Below are positions 10,696-19,963 of a stretch of DNA of 64,000 nt, in pieces; the stretch's first letter is position 1; each line of letters begins with the position of its first letter. The stretch is from JAFGOG01 sp034429215 (GTDB lineage Bacteria > Chloroflexota > Anaerolineae > JAAYZQ01), in NCBI GenBank assembly GCA_034429215.1, contig DAOUGI010000029.1, positions 37,301-101,300 on the forward strand, in the 5' to 3' direction. Made by a program: the position numbers and the translations under genes. A model generated the notes under the pieces. That model was not told where the DNA came from. It saw nothing but the letters and a program-made list of their open reading frames with translations, and did not search any database.

Positions 10696-12279
10696 CTATT
10701 TGGACGGCAGGGTGAAGGTGGCCAGGGTACCCTGACCCTCGCGGCTTTCGAGCCACAGCCGGCCACCGTGGGCTTCAACCAGGGCCCGAGCGATGGCGAG
10801 GCCAAGGCCGCTGCCGCCCTCGGACCGCGAACGGGCCTTGTCGGCGCGGTAGAATCGCTGGCCGATCCGCTCCAGGTGTTCCGCGGGGATGCCGATGCCT
10901 TCGTCCTGGACCTGGACCTGTACGGTCTGATCTGGCCGGGGCGCACGGCCGTGCGCTCCTACAAGGTCAGGGCCTGCCGCCAGAGCTTCCGGCCCGGCGC
11001 TTATCCGGATGCTGACGGTGCTGCCTGGGCGGGAGTATTTCAGGGCGTTGTCCAGGAGGTTGACCAGCACCTGCTCGATCCGGTCGGGGTCAGCCCAGGC
11101 AGGGGGGCAGTTTGGGCCGGCCTCTACCTGCAAGGCCAGGCCTCGGGCCTCAGCCTGGGCGGCCATGCGGCCGGCCGTGGCCTGGGTTAGCTGGACCAGG
11201 TCGAGCTGCTCGCAATCAAGGTTGAGCGCCGCCGAGTCGGCGTGGGACAGGAGCAGGAGGTCCTTGACCAGGCGGATGAGGCGATCGGTTTCGCTTTCCA
11301 TCGTCTCCAGGAAACGGTCGCGCACTTGGGGGTCGTCCACCGCTCCCTGGCGGAGGGTCTCGACCAGACCTTTGACGGCGGTCAAGGGAGTGCGCAGCTC
11401 GTGGGAGACGTTGGCGACAAAGTCGGTCTGCATCTGGCGGGCAGCCTGCAAGCGCGCGGTCATATCGTTGAAGGCCTGGCTGAGGCGGCCCAACTCGTCG
11501 CGGGAGTGGACCGGCACCTGTTGGTCGAGCCGGCCGTGGGCCACTGCCCCGGCAGCAGCGGTGAGGCGACGCAACGGGCGGACGATGGCTCCTGACAACA
11601 GCAGGCCTACCACCCCTGAAAAAGCGAGGGCGACGGCGGTGGAAAACAGCCAGCGGGTCCGCAGGTCGTGCAGGACGGCGGTTACGTCGCGCAGTGGCTG
11701 GCTGAGATAGACCACGCCGACCAGCCGGTTGTCGACCAGCACCGGCAGGGCGACGTACATGGCCGGCACTGACCGGGAAGCATCGGACTTGGTCTGGCTG
11801 GTGTACTGTCCCTGCAACGCCTCGGCGACGAGTGGATCGGATGTCAGGTTGGCGCCCCGGTCGGCATCCTGGGAATCGACCAGGACCGTGCCGTGGGCGT
11901 CGAGGATGCGGATGCGGGTGTCGAGCTGGGAGCTGAGCTGCAGTGAGGCATCGGATAGGTAGGTCAGGTCGACTTGGCCCAGCGATTGGTTCTGTGGAGG
12001 GGAGACGTTTTGGGCCTGGAGCGACAGGTTGTCGGTTATGCGCTGCTGCTGAATTGTGTTGTAAGCCGAGGCCTGGGCCGCGTTTGCCGGACTCGAGATC
12101 TGCGCGCCCGGGATGAGGGCCTGGGCGGTGATGCGGGCCTGGGCGGTCAGGTTGTCCTCCATGGCTTGGAGGAAATAGCGCTCCAGGGAGGGGAGAAGCA
12201 GCAAGCCCGACAGCCCCATGGCCAGTGTGATCACGGCCAGGTAGCTGAAGGTCAAACGAGGGCGGATGCTGGAAAACAT
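10696..12279 (-). CDS. Membrane sensor histidine kinase (PhoR/WalK-like)
   Basis: 527 residues. Transmembrane helix 1 (about 10-30) and helix 2 (about 210-233) flank an extracytoplasmic sensor of about 175 residues with a Cache-like IRILDAHGTVLVDSQD segment. A HAMP domain (about 234-285) follows. The phosphoacceptor is His293 in VSHELRTP; the ATPase domain has an N box (NLLDNALKYS), DEGIGIP and GSGLGLA. Three bases separate it from the response regulator upstream. Between the N box and DEGIGIP sits GAHGRAPRP (about 441-449), encoded by a 16-bp perfect palindrome at 10941-10956. It looks like an in-frame insertion of a dispersed repeat into a loop. The signal is unknown. Confidence 0.92.
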   Translation of the reverse strand: MFSSIRPRLTFSYLAVITLAMGLSGLLLLPSLERYFLQAMEDNLTAQARITAQALIPGAQISSPANAAQASAYNTIQQQRITDNLSLQAQNVSPPQNQSLGQVDLTYLSDASLQLSSQLDTRIRILDAHGTVLVDSQDADRGANLTSDPLVAEALQGQYTSQTKSDASRSVPAMYVALPVLVDNRLVGVVYLSQPLRDVTAVLHDLRTRWLFSTAVALAFSGVVGLLLSGAIVRPLRRLTAAAGAVAHGRLDQQVPVHSRDELGRLSQAFNDMTARLQAARQMQTDFVANVSHELRTPLTAVKGLVETLRQGAVDDPQVRDRFLETMESETDRLIRLVKDLLLLSHADSAALNLDCEQLDLVQLTQATAGRMAAQAEARGLALQVEAGPNCPPAWADPDRIEQVLVNLLDNALKYSRPGSTVSIRISAGPEALAAGPDLVGAHGRAPRPDQTVQVQVQDEGIGIPAEHLERIGQRFYRADKARSRSEGGSGLGLAIARALVEAHGGRLWLESREGQGTLATFTLPSK

Positions 12280-12282
12280 CGA

Positions 12283-12975
12283 CTAGACCACCAGCTTGTA
12301 GCCGACGCCCCGCACGGTGGTGATGGCCTCGGCGCCGGGTGCGGCAGTGCGGACCTTGGCCCGCAGCCGCTTGACTGCGGCATCGACCACGCGCAGGTCG
12401 CCGTAATAGTCATAGCCCCACACCTGAGCCAGGAGCTGCTCGCGGCTCAGGAGCTGGCCGGCGTGGCGGGCCAGGGTGTGCAAGAGATCGAACTCCAGGG
12501 CGGTCAGCTCCAGCTCGACCGGACCCCACCAGACCTGGTGGCGGGCGACGTCCAGCCGCAGCGGGCCGGCATGGATCACTTCCTGTCCCGGTTCTGCCGG
12601 CTGAGGTGTGGTCCGGCTGCGGCGGAGGACGTTCTTGACGCGGGCCATCAGCTCACGGACACTGAAGGGTTTCACGACGTAATCGTCGGCGCCCAGCTCC
12701 AGGCCGACGACGCGGTCGATCTCGCCGTCACGGGCGGTGAGCATGATGATCGGCACGTCGCGCTCGCGGCGCAGTGCCTTGCACACCTCGATCCCGTCCA
12801 GCTTGGGCAGCATCAGGTCGAGAATGACCAGGTCGGGCTGCTCACGGCGGGCCTGAGCGAGGGCCTCCTCACCGTCGCGGGCGATGACCACCTGGTAGTT
12901 TTCACGTTGCAGGTTGTAGGCCAACACTTCGACGATGGGCGGCTCGTCGTCTACGATCAGGATCCGGGCTGACAC
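12283..12975 (-). CDS. OmpR/PhoB-family response regulator
   Basis: 230 residues: receiver domain with Asp53 (LVILDLMLP) as phosphoacceptor and Lys102 (DDYVVKPFS), then a winged-helix DNA-binding domain (about 130-228, with ELTALEFDLLHTLARHAG and RVVDAAVKRLRAKV). It heads the operon and is followed by its histidine kinase. OmpR/PhoB regulators bind tandem direct repeats at 10-11-bp spacing. Such repeats occur both in the divergent intergenic region next door and before hsp20, dnaK and lon, so this regulator is a candidate for reading them, but nothing in the sequence proves it. Confidence 0.94.
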   Translation of the reverse strand: MSARILIVDDEPPIVEVLAYNLQRENYQVVIARDGEEALAQARREQPDLVILDLMLPKLDGIEVCKALRRERDVPIIMLTARDGEIDRVVGLELGADDYVVKPFSVRELMARVKNVLRRSRTTPQPAEPGQEVIHAGPLRLDVARHQVWWGPVELELTALEFDLLHTLARHAGQLLSREQLLAQVWGYDYYGDLRVVDAAVKRLRAKVRTAAPGAEAITTVRGVGYKLVV

Positions 12976-12993
12976 TGATTCCTCCTGGCCTCT

Positions 12994-13022
12994 ATCTTAG
13001 CAGAGAATGGGCGGGGCGTCAA
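12994..13022 (-). promoter_or_regulatory. Promoter of the two-component operon
   Basis: -35 TTGACG (13022-13017), 17-bp spacer, -10 TAAGAT (12999-12994), reading leftward into the response regulator 19 bases away. The regulator gene has a GGAGGA upstream of its ATG. Confidence 0.7.
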
Positions 13023-13122
13023 GTGGATTTGGGGCAGGATGATGACAGGTGAGGGGCAGAATGGGCACAGCTACAGGTCAATAAGGATAGAGAAAGGCGG
13101 AATTTTTAATCATATGGCAATG

Positions 13123-13181
13123 TAAACAAGCGTAAACAGCAACTAAACACGTTTGACAAGGAAGTATATGGATGCTATAAT
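13123..13181 (+). promoter_or_regulatory. Consensus promoter with TAAAC direct repeats, ATPase operon
   Basis: -35 TTGACA (13153-13158), 17-bp spacer and -10 TATAAT (13176-13181): both hexamers are perfect. Directly upstream, TAAAC occurs three times, at 13123, 13133 and 13144 (10- and 11-bp steps), in the form GTAAACAAGC, GTAAACAGCAA, CTAAACACGTT. The repeats abut the -35, a usual place for an activator or repressor of the OmpR type. The first gene starts at 13268. Confidence 0.75.
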
Positions 13182-13267
13182 GGGTAAAATCATCAAGTAA
13201 CCATCTTTACATATTACTAGCACATATGCCGCTGCATGGCAGCAATACTCGCCGATGAGGCAATAGC

Positions 13268-15685
13268 ATGCATGAGATCCATCGAACTATTACTTGGCGG
13301 ACTGTGCGCTCTTGGCTAGGCGAACATATAGGCCTGCTCCTAGTAGTCATCGTCAGCGCCTACCTGGCAGGGTTTTTCTGGTATCATGCGTTTGTTTCTG
13401 TAGATGCCCTGGTTTGGCAGGAGGCTGCCCGCTACACGGTCGGCGACTCGTGCGAGCTGTTAGTGGAGTACCCAGCCCAGGTTCCCCTGATATCCCGCGA
13501 GGAGGCGGGCTACCCCATCACAGCCCGGCTGTCCTATACCCCCAGTCTTGCAGCCGGCACCTTGCCCTCAGCCATCACCTGTGATTCAAACCTGAAACCG
13601 ATTTCGTATACCGTCGAGCTTGGACCTTTGGGGCAAGGCCTGGAGTTTACCGATGGAGAGGGTGCTATCGCCCCGGCGGTTGTTCCCCTGGATCTGGCCT
13701 TGACGGAGAGCGCTGTCACGCCGGCCCAGATCTATGTCCGCCGTGCCCCTTCTGCTAACCTGGACCCGGTGCCGCTGGTCGTGCGTGTGGAGACCACGGA
13801 CGCACAGGGAACCGGCGCATTCCTTAGCACGGATCTCAAAAGCTCATCCGCGCCGGTCATCCAACCCGAGTCGGAACGAGCGTCGCGTTGGCAACACTTT
13901 TTTGCCGTGCTGTTCAATGCCGGCCCGCTGCAATGGATGTTTACCGCCGTGGCAGGGCTGGTGGGGGTGTGGGAGATCTATACCAAGCTGCAGCGGCAGC
14001 GGGAAGAGAAGCGGGAGAAGGCTACAGAGCGACTCAAGGTGCAGCGCGAACGAATTGACACCCTGCGCGATATGACGCCCTCTGATCGCGCATTCCGGAG
14101 CTATATGTCTTTGTGGACCGAGCACAGGGCAAATGCTGACATTCTCCGGGAGCTGCGCAACGTGTTCCGTCCAGAGTGGCTGCACCATCTACGCCAGCAG
14201 CTTGGCCGCTGCCTGCGGACAAGGCAGCTCGACGAGGCGCAGAAGCAGGTCGACGAGCTGGCCTGGGAGTGGCGCCAGGCAACGAATGAACGGACTTTTC
14301 TGGGCATTCAGCCGCTCATCCGGCATCTACGGAAACCGACACCCCCAGCCTCACAGCAGGCCTTGTACGACGTCCTTGAGGGGTTCCGAGCGGTCGGCCT
14401 GGAGGCAGCGGAGCCGGTGGTGGATTGGTTGGAGCAGGTTCACCCCGATCCGGAGGCGGTGCGATATGTCCTGTTCCGGCACGGCGGCGCGGGAGGTCAC
14501 TATTTGCTCCGCCGCTGGGGAGAACGGGACGAGCAGATCAGGCAGCGGTTGCGAGAGTGGGAACTGGAAGCGCTGCCTCTGCCCCACAACAGGGGGAGGA
14601 CGGCGGCCCTGTGGGCCGAGGAGCGGGGCGAGTCGCTGATCATCCAACAGGGGGTGCAGCGACTGGGGTTGGATTTCAATCCGTTCGGTCCAGAGAAGGC
14701 CGAACAGGATCCCCGGCTCCCAGATCTGTTCTACCGGTTGTCGCCGGTGTGGGAAGAGGTGACTGCGCCGCAGCCCAGCATCTTGATTGCTCCTCCCACC
14801 TGCGGCCGGAGCGCGTTGATGTGGATGATCCGCTATGAGAGTGGGTTGATCGGCTCTGCTGTGGAGGGTGTGTTACCGGTCTTTGTGCCCCTGTTTTCCT
14901 GTGCGTCTCCCCAGGAGTTGGGGCAAACCCTGCAAGCAGCGATCGCAGCGGCCTTGGGCCAGGCCCTGGCCCGCGATCCCTACGGGCTGTTGGGCCTGGC
15001 CGAGACTGAACAGCGGGGCTTGTCCGAGCTACTACTAGGCTCTGCCGGTGGACTGACTCCGCTGTTGCGGCAATTACAGGCGGCAGGGCTGTCACCGGAC
15101 GATCCTGATGGACAGCTCTTACAGGAGGCGCTCACCGTTACCGCGCGCTCGCGTGAGACGTGGGGCGGGGAGATGAATTGGGATATTCCGCGCTTTCAGC
15201 CCTATGGCATGAAGCATACATTCTTGTTGGTGGATGTCGCCTGCTCGGATAAGGCTGTCACTGACATGGTGCTAGAGTCGCTTCTGGAGCGGTGGCTGCC
15301 TTCTTTGGCTCCGCGCCACGTGGTGCCAAAAGTGTTCGTGCCGGCCGAACCCGTCGACTGCCCGATCACTCCTGTGCCGATTGTGTGGAACGAGAGCGCG
15401 CTGAACGGTTTGCTGCGCCACCGCCTGCAACGAGCCGGGCTGATGCTCCCGGTCGGCCAGCCGGCACTGGAGGGGTGGGTTGAGGAGATGGCGGAGCCTG
15501 ACAAGGTACTGGTCGAAAGCGCAAAGGGCAGTCCGGCCTGTTTGGTCAGGCTGGGCAACAGGCTGATCCGCCGGATCGCTCAGCCCAAGCCACTGGCAGC
15601 GGACGAGTTCCTGGAAATCGTAGCGGCCCCCTCCCATTCTGCTGCGCTTCGGTCCCCTGAAGGGGATCTGCGTGGCTTGGCGTGA
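13268..15685 (+). CDS. Membrane protein with degenerate P-loop domain, first gene of ATPase operon
   Basis: 805 residues, not recognised as a named family. Helix 1 (about 21-43) and helix 2 (about 210-237) enclose an extracytoplasmic, beta-rich domain of about 165 residues. After helix 2 comes a charged coiled-coil-like stretch (about 238-270, KLQRQREEKREKATERLK) and helical cytoplasmic segments. The C-terminal half resembles a P-loop NTPase: an NPFGPEKAEQDPRLP motif (about 471-485), a degenerate Walker A APPTCGRSAL (about 508-517, Arg for the catalytic Lys) and a Walker-B-like FLLVDVA. ATP hydrolysis is therefore unlikely. Start ATG 13268 has GAGG eight bases upstream. The next two genes encode intact P-loop ATPases, suggesting this is the membrane anchor or sensor of a three-protein assembly. 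Confidence 0.7.
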   Translation: MHEIHRTITWRTVRSWLGEHIGLLLVVIVSAYLAGFFWYHAFVSVDALVWQEAARYTVGDSCELLVEYPAQVPLISREEAGYPITARLSYTPSLAAGTLPSAITCDSNLKPISYTVELGPLGQGLEFTDGEGAIAPAVVPLDLALTESAVTPAQIYVRRAPSANLDPVPLVVRVETTDAQGTGAFLSTDLKSSSAPVIQPESERASRWQHFFAVLFNAGPLQWMFTAVAGLVGVWEIYTKLQRQREEKREKATERLKVQRERIDTLRDMTPSDRAFRSYMSLWTEHRANADILRELRNVFRPEWLHHLRQQLGRCLRTRQLDEAQKQVDELAWEWRQATNERTFLGIQPLIRHLRKPTPPASQQALYDVLEGFRAVGLEAAEPVVDWLEQVHPDPEAVRYVLFRHGGAGGHYLLRRWGERDEQIRQRLREWELEALPLPHNRGRTAALWAEERGESLIIQQGVQRLGLDFNPFGPEKAEQDPRLPDLFYRLSPVWEEVTAPQPSILIAPPTCGRSALMWMIRYESGLIGSAVEGVLPVFVPLFSCASPQELGQTLQAAIAAALGQALARDPYGLLGLAETEQRGLSELLLGSAGGLTPLLRQLQAAGLSPDDPDGQLLQEALTVTARSRETWGGEMNWDIPRFQPYGMKHTFLLVDVACSDKAVTDMVLESLLERWLPSLAPRHVVPKVFVPAEPVDCPITPVPIVWNESALNGLLRHRLQRAGLMLPVGQPALEGWVEEMAEPDKVLVESAKGSPACLVRLGNRLIRRIAQPKPLAADEFLEIVAAPSHSAALRSPEGDLRGLA

Positions 15686-15710
15686 AGGGGGTCTAGGTCG
15701 GGTGCAAGAA

Positions 15711-16772
15711 ATGACTACTGATGCTGTTGTTGCGGCCGATTATCAGCCCTCGCTTTTCGTGGCGCGGGATGGGGTATATCGCTGGTTGCTATCGAAGGTG
15801 GACGCCTGGAAGGCACATCGATGGGACGCAGAGGTTGCAGCAGCGGACCGGGTGCTATTTCTCGCCGGCGAACGGGGCGCCGGCAAGACCTGGCTGCTGC
15901 GGCACCTGGCGGAGGATGATGCGCGGGTGTCACCGCTGGCCACATACCTGGATCTGGAGGAGCGAGCGCAGTTCTGCTCGCCGGAGCAGTACGTCGAGGT
16001 GATGGAAGAAAGGGTGCAGCAGCAGCTCGGAAGCGAAGGCGCCATTCTTCTGCTCGACGCAGTTCCCCCCCAAATGGATGAAAACCTGAGATTCCTGGAA
16101 GATGCCGTCCTGCGGCCGTATGTGGCACAGCGCCGCTCTCTTGTGATCATGGCTTTGGTGCATCCTTCTCAGGTCTGCTGGCGTACTCCCGCCTTTCAGG
16201 CAGGGGAACGATGGTTATTCACTCCCTTTGAGGTTGGGCAAACGCGCAAACAGCTGCGCCAGCTTGAGAAAGCCGGCCTGTCAACCGGCCGGATCAAGGC
16301 TGCGGCGGTCCAGGAGTCCAGCGGTGGCCTTCCCCTGCTCAACTATTTGCTGGTTACGCGAGATAGGGAGAAGGCCTTTGAGGCGTTGTTGGACCACTCG
16401 TTTTCTCGCGTGCCGATGGATGAGCGGGAGCGCGTGCGCAGCTACCTGGAGGCTGTATGCCTGCTGGAAGTCCTCGAGCACGCTGCAATCCGGAAGATGA
16501 TGGAGATATATGGCAGCTACAAGCCCGATATGGTGGAGTACCCTGCTCACGCTATCGGCGTTCTTAACCTGTTACGCAAGTATTGGCTGAGCCAAGCGGC
16601 ATTCGATTCCCCTGGGCGTGTGGTTTTGGTCGGCAGTGTCCGCCGCGCCGCGGCGGAATTGCTCAAGGCACGGGATGCCGATCTGCACGCCAGGCTGGAG
16701 GAAGCTGCTCGGCTTCCGGGCGGCCTGGCCAGTGCTTCAGGGGCATGGCAGGCACAAGGGAGGGAAGCATGA
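15711..16772 (+). CDS. Soluble P-loop ATPase, second gene of ATPase operon
   Basis: 353 residues from the ATG at 15711. A GTG at 15672 would overlap the previous gene by 14 bases but gives a tail unlike the rest of the protein. Walker A is GERGAGKTW (about 53-61) and Walker B is AILLLDAVPP (about 111-120). A STAND-like GGLPLLNYLL segment lies near residue 208. The rest is helical with no transmembrane segment and no DNA-binding motif I can name. The stop codon overlaps the next start (ATGA at 16769-16772), so the two are translationally coupled. I cannot assign a function; its smaller size and intact motifs suggest the catalytic partner of the membrane protein upstream. Confidence 0.68.
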   Translation: MTTDAVVAADYQPSLFVARDGVYRWLLSKVDAWKAHRWDAEVAAADRVLFLAGERGAGKTWLLRHLAEDDARVSPLATYLDLEERAQFCSPEQYVEVMEERVQQQLGSEGAILLLDAVPPQMDENLRFLEDAVLRPYVAQRRSLVIMALVHPSQVCWRTPAFQAGERWLFTPFEVGQTRKQLRQLEKAGLSTGRIKAAAVQESSGGLPLLNYLLVTRDREKAFEALLDHSFSRVPMDERERVRSYLEAVCLLEVLEHAAIRKMMEIYGSYKPDMVEYPAHAIGVLNLLRKYWLSQAAFDSPGRVVLVGSVRRAAAELLKARDADLHARLEEAARLPGGLASASGAWQAQGREA

Positions 16773-19700
16773 ATCTCATCGAGTTTAGTGGCGCACGTCG
16801 TATCCCCCTGATCGGGCGCCAGGAACTGCTCAAAGAGACGGAATGGTATATCGGCCGCGGAGGGGTTCACCTGCTGCATTTTGAGGGAGAGGGCGGCATT
16901 GGCAAGACGGCATTGCTGGGGGCTATTCTGGAACAGAGCCAGCGGGGGAGCGGAGCCGACAGATTGGCCGGATGTCGCGTGGCCAAGGAGGTCGTTGACC
17001 TGTATCATGTGGACGTTCACACTGTCGAGGGGTTGATCCGCAGGATTGTACAGGTATTGGGGGAATGGTCTTTTGGGCAAAGCCGAGAGGTTCTGGCCAC
17101 CCTAGAACAGGCGCGAGCAGCCGGTGATATGGATACGGCCAGCGAGCAGACCAAAAAGCTGGACACGATTTTCCTCGATGAATTCAAGGCTCTGACGGAA
17201 GACGGAGTTGTGCTCGCCTTTGACACGCTGGAGGTGTTGGAGTACGAGCGCGATCCTTTTCATGAAGGGTTGGACGGAGACATGCCGATCCCAAGCGCCG
17301 GCGAGTGGCTGCTGCAATCTTTTTTTGCTGCGCTTCGGGGGAACATTGTCATACTTTTGGCCGGGCGTCCGGGCCGGCTTAAACAACGGTTGGAAGCTCT
17401 ACGCGAACAGAACCCCTACCTCCTGCTCCAACACACCCGGCTGGGGGCCCTTTCGGAGGAGGAAACCAAGGATTACCTGAGGACGATTGCCCAGGCAGAG
17501 GGAAACCGAGGTGACGGGGATGCCGCTGCGCGGCTGTGGGCCTTTGGCGAGGAGCGAAGCGGCGTTGCCCATCTGTTGACTGGGGGCAGGCCGATCTTGT
17601 TGGCACTGGTGGCGGACATGGTGGGGCATGGCTGGATGCTGCCACCGGCCTTTGGCCGCATGCTCGAGGAGCTTCGACAGCGCAGTATGGAGGTGTGGCA
17701 GCGGGAGATGGAGGAGGCGCTGGTCGTCCGCATCCAGGAGAGCCCTACCCCTGTCGGCGAAACGATCCGGGCCATGGCCTGGCTGCGCAAGGGAGCCACA
17801 CCAGAGCTGCTGGCCCGTGTCATGGATCTCAAGACCTCCGGCGGGGAGTGGGATGTGTACACGGTGACCGGATATCTGGATCAGGTGGCCCAACTGGCGC
17901 TGGTCAAAGTTCGACCCGGCGACCGCCGTGTTTTCCTCCACGACGAAATGTACACCCTGCTGGAGAAGCATATCCTCATGAAGACCAGCGACGAGGAAAA
18001 GGATTGTGTCTATGCTTCTATCCGAGAATACTACCGGAACCTGACGCGCGACCTGAAGCGGCGTATCGAGCAGCTCGTCCCTGTGGCTGTGCCGCTCCAC
18101 GCTCGCCTGCGGCAGGCGCTTGCGGAGGAAATGCACTACCGGCTGCGCCACAGTCCACCGATGGGTTTTGCCATGTATTTCTGGCTGGCCGAGGAGGCGC
18201 TGGGGGCGCGAGACATTGAGATGGACATGCTGCTGCGCACCGAGTTCCTGCGCACTATGGGTTTGCTAAAGTCAGGCGACGTGTTCGCCGGTTTTATCCC
18301 GTGCGAAGCAGAGGTGGACACGGCGGTGCGGTGGGGGATGCGGGCACTTTTCCTGCAAGGCGATCCCGAAGCGGCCCTTGGCATCTTTGACCAAGTTCGC
18401 AGGCGATGGGGCAAGGAGGCAGGGACATTGGGGTTGGCCTGGACCCACCTGCAGCTCTACCGGGCCGTGGCCAAGATCAAGCGGGCGGAAGGAAAGGATT
18501 GGCAAGAGGCCAGATCGTTGTTGACGACGGTCGAGCAAAAAGCGAGCGAAGTCCTGAAAACGCCGCCAGAAACACCGGTGGTCAAGGGCCGTCGCTGGCA
18601 GGCCAGGATTCTGAAGGGCCTGGCTCTCAACTATCGGGGGTACCTGGACCGGCAACAAGGCCGATATCTTGGAGCGGTAGAGCACTACCAGGGCTCGGCT
18701 ATGCTGCAGCGGCGGCTGGAGATGGCCGGCCTGGTGCTGACGTTGAATAACCTATCCTACGCGATGGCGCTGACGGGGCAGTCCCATCACGCGCGCCTGC
18801 TTGCCGAAGAAGGGGAGCGCCTCGCCCAACGCAGCGGCCAGAAGTATATGCTGGCCCTCACCCTGAATGTGCGGGCATTGGTGGAGCTGTACGACGATCA
18901 TCACCGGACGGCGTTGAGCTATGCCGATCGGGCCCTGGAGGTGGCGTCGGAGCTGATCACTTTTCGGGTGCAGGGCCTGGTGTATCTGACGCGGGCCAAA
19001 GCGCGCCGTTACCTATGGGATTCGCTCACCGAGGCGGAACGGCATCGTGAGCCCGGGGCCTTTGAGGAGATGCTGAAGGAGGCGAACCAGGCCGCAAACC
19101 TGTTGCGCAACAGCCCTGCCGATCGGGTGGATGCGCTGCTGGAGCGGGGATGTGTCTACCGGGAGATGGCGCGCGCGCAGTATCAGCTTGGTAGAAAAGA
19201 AGAGGCGGAGGAACTGGCCGACAAGAGCCGCAAGGATCTGGAGAGAGCCACAACCCTGGCGGGTGCGATCGGCCTGGTGGGCCAGCAGGCGCTGGCTTGG
19301 ACTAATCTGGGCTGGCTGTTGTATTACGTCGGCCAGGCAGAGGCCGTGCCGGAAGCCCTGCGGCAAGCAACGCTGCTGCTGCCTGAGGAGTATCTCTTTC
19401 CTGCCCAGGGAGCGATGCCGCCGATGGCCCAGCACCAACGAAAGAGTGAAGCAACCTTACCCTATTGGAGCACGTTGGGCAAGATAGAGATGCTCAAAGC
19501 TTACCTGGCGCTGGATCAGGTAACAGATCCCAAGGAGTCAAACTCACCCCCATTTGGGCAGGAACTTGCAGAGAACCCTTCAGTACCTGTGGAGTCCGAA
19601 CCGGCTTTGCTAGCTGCAGTGCGGCACATTAGCCTGTCGCTGGCTTACGACGAGCTGGTGGCGGATCAGTACTTCGATCTGACCAGGGCCGAAGAAGGCC

Positions 19701-19849
19701 TGCATAAACGGACCTTGCACGACAACCTGAGCATCAGGATGCTGCACAAATACGCGCAGCAGGCTGCCGAAGAGCAGGGCCTGAAACGACCCACTCGCTA
19801 CCAGGAGTTTTTGAACCGGATGTTTGGGCCGCCGGATCTGTGGGTGTGA
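16769..19849 (+). CDS. STAND-like ATPase with C-terminal helical (TPR-like) repeats
   Basis: 1026 residues, starting at the ATG that overlaps the previous stop. The N-terminus MNLIEFSGARRIPLIGRQEL leads to Walker A EGEGGIGKTALL (about 40-51) and Walker B VVLAFDTLE (about 147-155); a GGRPILLALV segment (about 276) resembles the GLPL/GxP motif of STAND NTPases. A winged-helix-like region follows, then from about 560 a long alpha-helical solenoid (for example GAVEHYQGSAMLQRRLEMAG, TLNNLSYAMALTGQSHHARL) of TPR type. STAND proteins are usually inactive ATP/ADP switches that oligomerise when the repeat region senses a ligand. Whether the output here is signalling or defence cannot be told from sequence; no effector domain is fused. 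Confidence 0.75.
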   Translation: MNLIEFSGARRIPLIGRQELLKETEWYIGRGGVHLLHFEGEGGIGKTALLGAILEQSQRGSGADRLAGCRVAKEVVDLYHVDVHTVEGLIRRIVQVLGEWSFGQSREVLATLEQARAAGDMDTASEQTKKLDTIFLDEFKALTEDGVVLAFDTLEVLEYERDPFHEGLDGDMPIPSAGEWLLQSFFAALRGNIVILLAGRPGRLKQRLEALREQNPYLLLQHTRLGALSEEETKDYLRTIAQAEGNRGDGDAAARLWAFGEERSGVAHLLTGGRPILLALVADMVGHGWMLPPAFGRMLEELRQRSMEVWQREMEEALVVRIQESPTPVGETIRAMAWLRKGATPELLARVMDLKTSGGEWDVYTVTGYLDQVAQLALVKVRPGDRRVFLHDEMYTLLEKHILMKTSDEEKDCVYASIREYYRNLTRDLKRRIEQLVPVAVPLHARLRQALAEEMHYRLRHSPPMGFAMYFWLAEEALGARDIEMDMLLRTEFLRTMGLLKSGDVFAGFIPCEAEVDTAVRWGMRALFLQGDPEAALGIFDQVRRRWGKEAGTLGLAWTHLQLYRAVAKIKRAEGKDWQEARSLLTTVEQKASEVLKTPPETPVVKGRRWQARILKGLALNYRGYLDRQQGRYLGAVEHYQGSAMLQRRLEMAGLVLTLNNLSYAMALTGQSHHARLLAEEGERLAQRSGQKYMLALTLNVRALVELYDDHHRTALSYADRALEVASELITFRVQGLVYLTRAKARRYLWDSLTEAERHREPGAFEEMLKEANQAANLLRNSPADRVDALLERGCVYREMARAQYQLGRKEEAEELADKSRKDLERATTLAGAIGLVGQQALAWTNLGWLLYYVGQAEAVPEALRQATLLLPEEYLFPAQGAMPPMAQHQRKSEATLPYWSTLGKIEMLKAYLALDQVTDPKESNSPPFGQELAENPSVPVESEPALLAAVRHISLSLAYDELVADQYFDLTRAEEGLHKRTLHDNLSIRMLHKYAQQAAEEQGLKRPTRYQEFLNRMFGPPDLWV

Positions 19850-19963
19850 ATGGAGCCGCTGAGGCACAGAGTGGAGATTGCGAGGGCGGAAGGGCTGAAG
19901 GGAAGCAGGCGGGTCTAGTACCACAGGGTAGCATTCTAATCCTAGAGATACACCCCCTAGAGG

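Noticed and set aside
16583..16768. Upstream start for the STAND-like ATPase
   Set aside because: That stretch is coding for the preceding ATPase in another frame; ATG 16769 overlaps its stop codon and begins the natural N-terminus.
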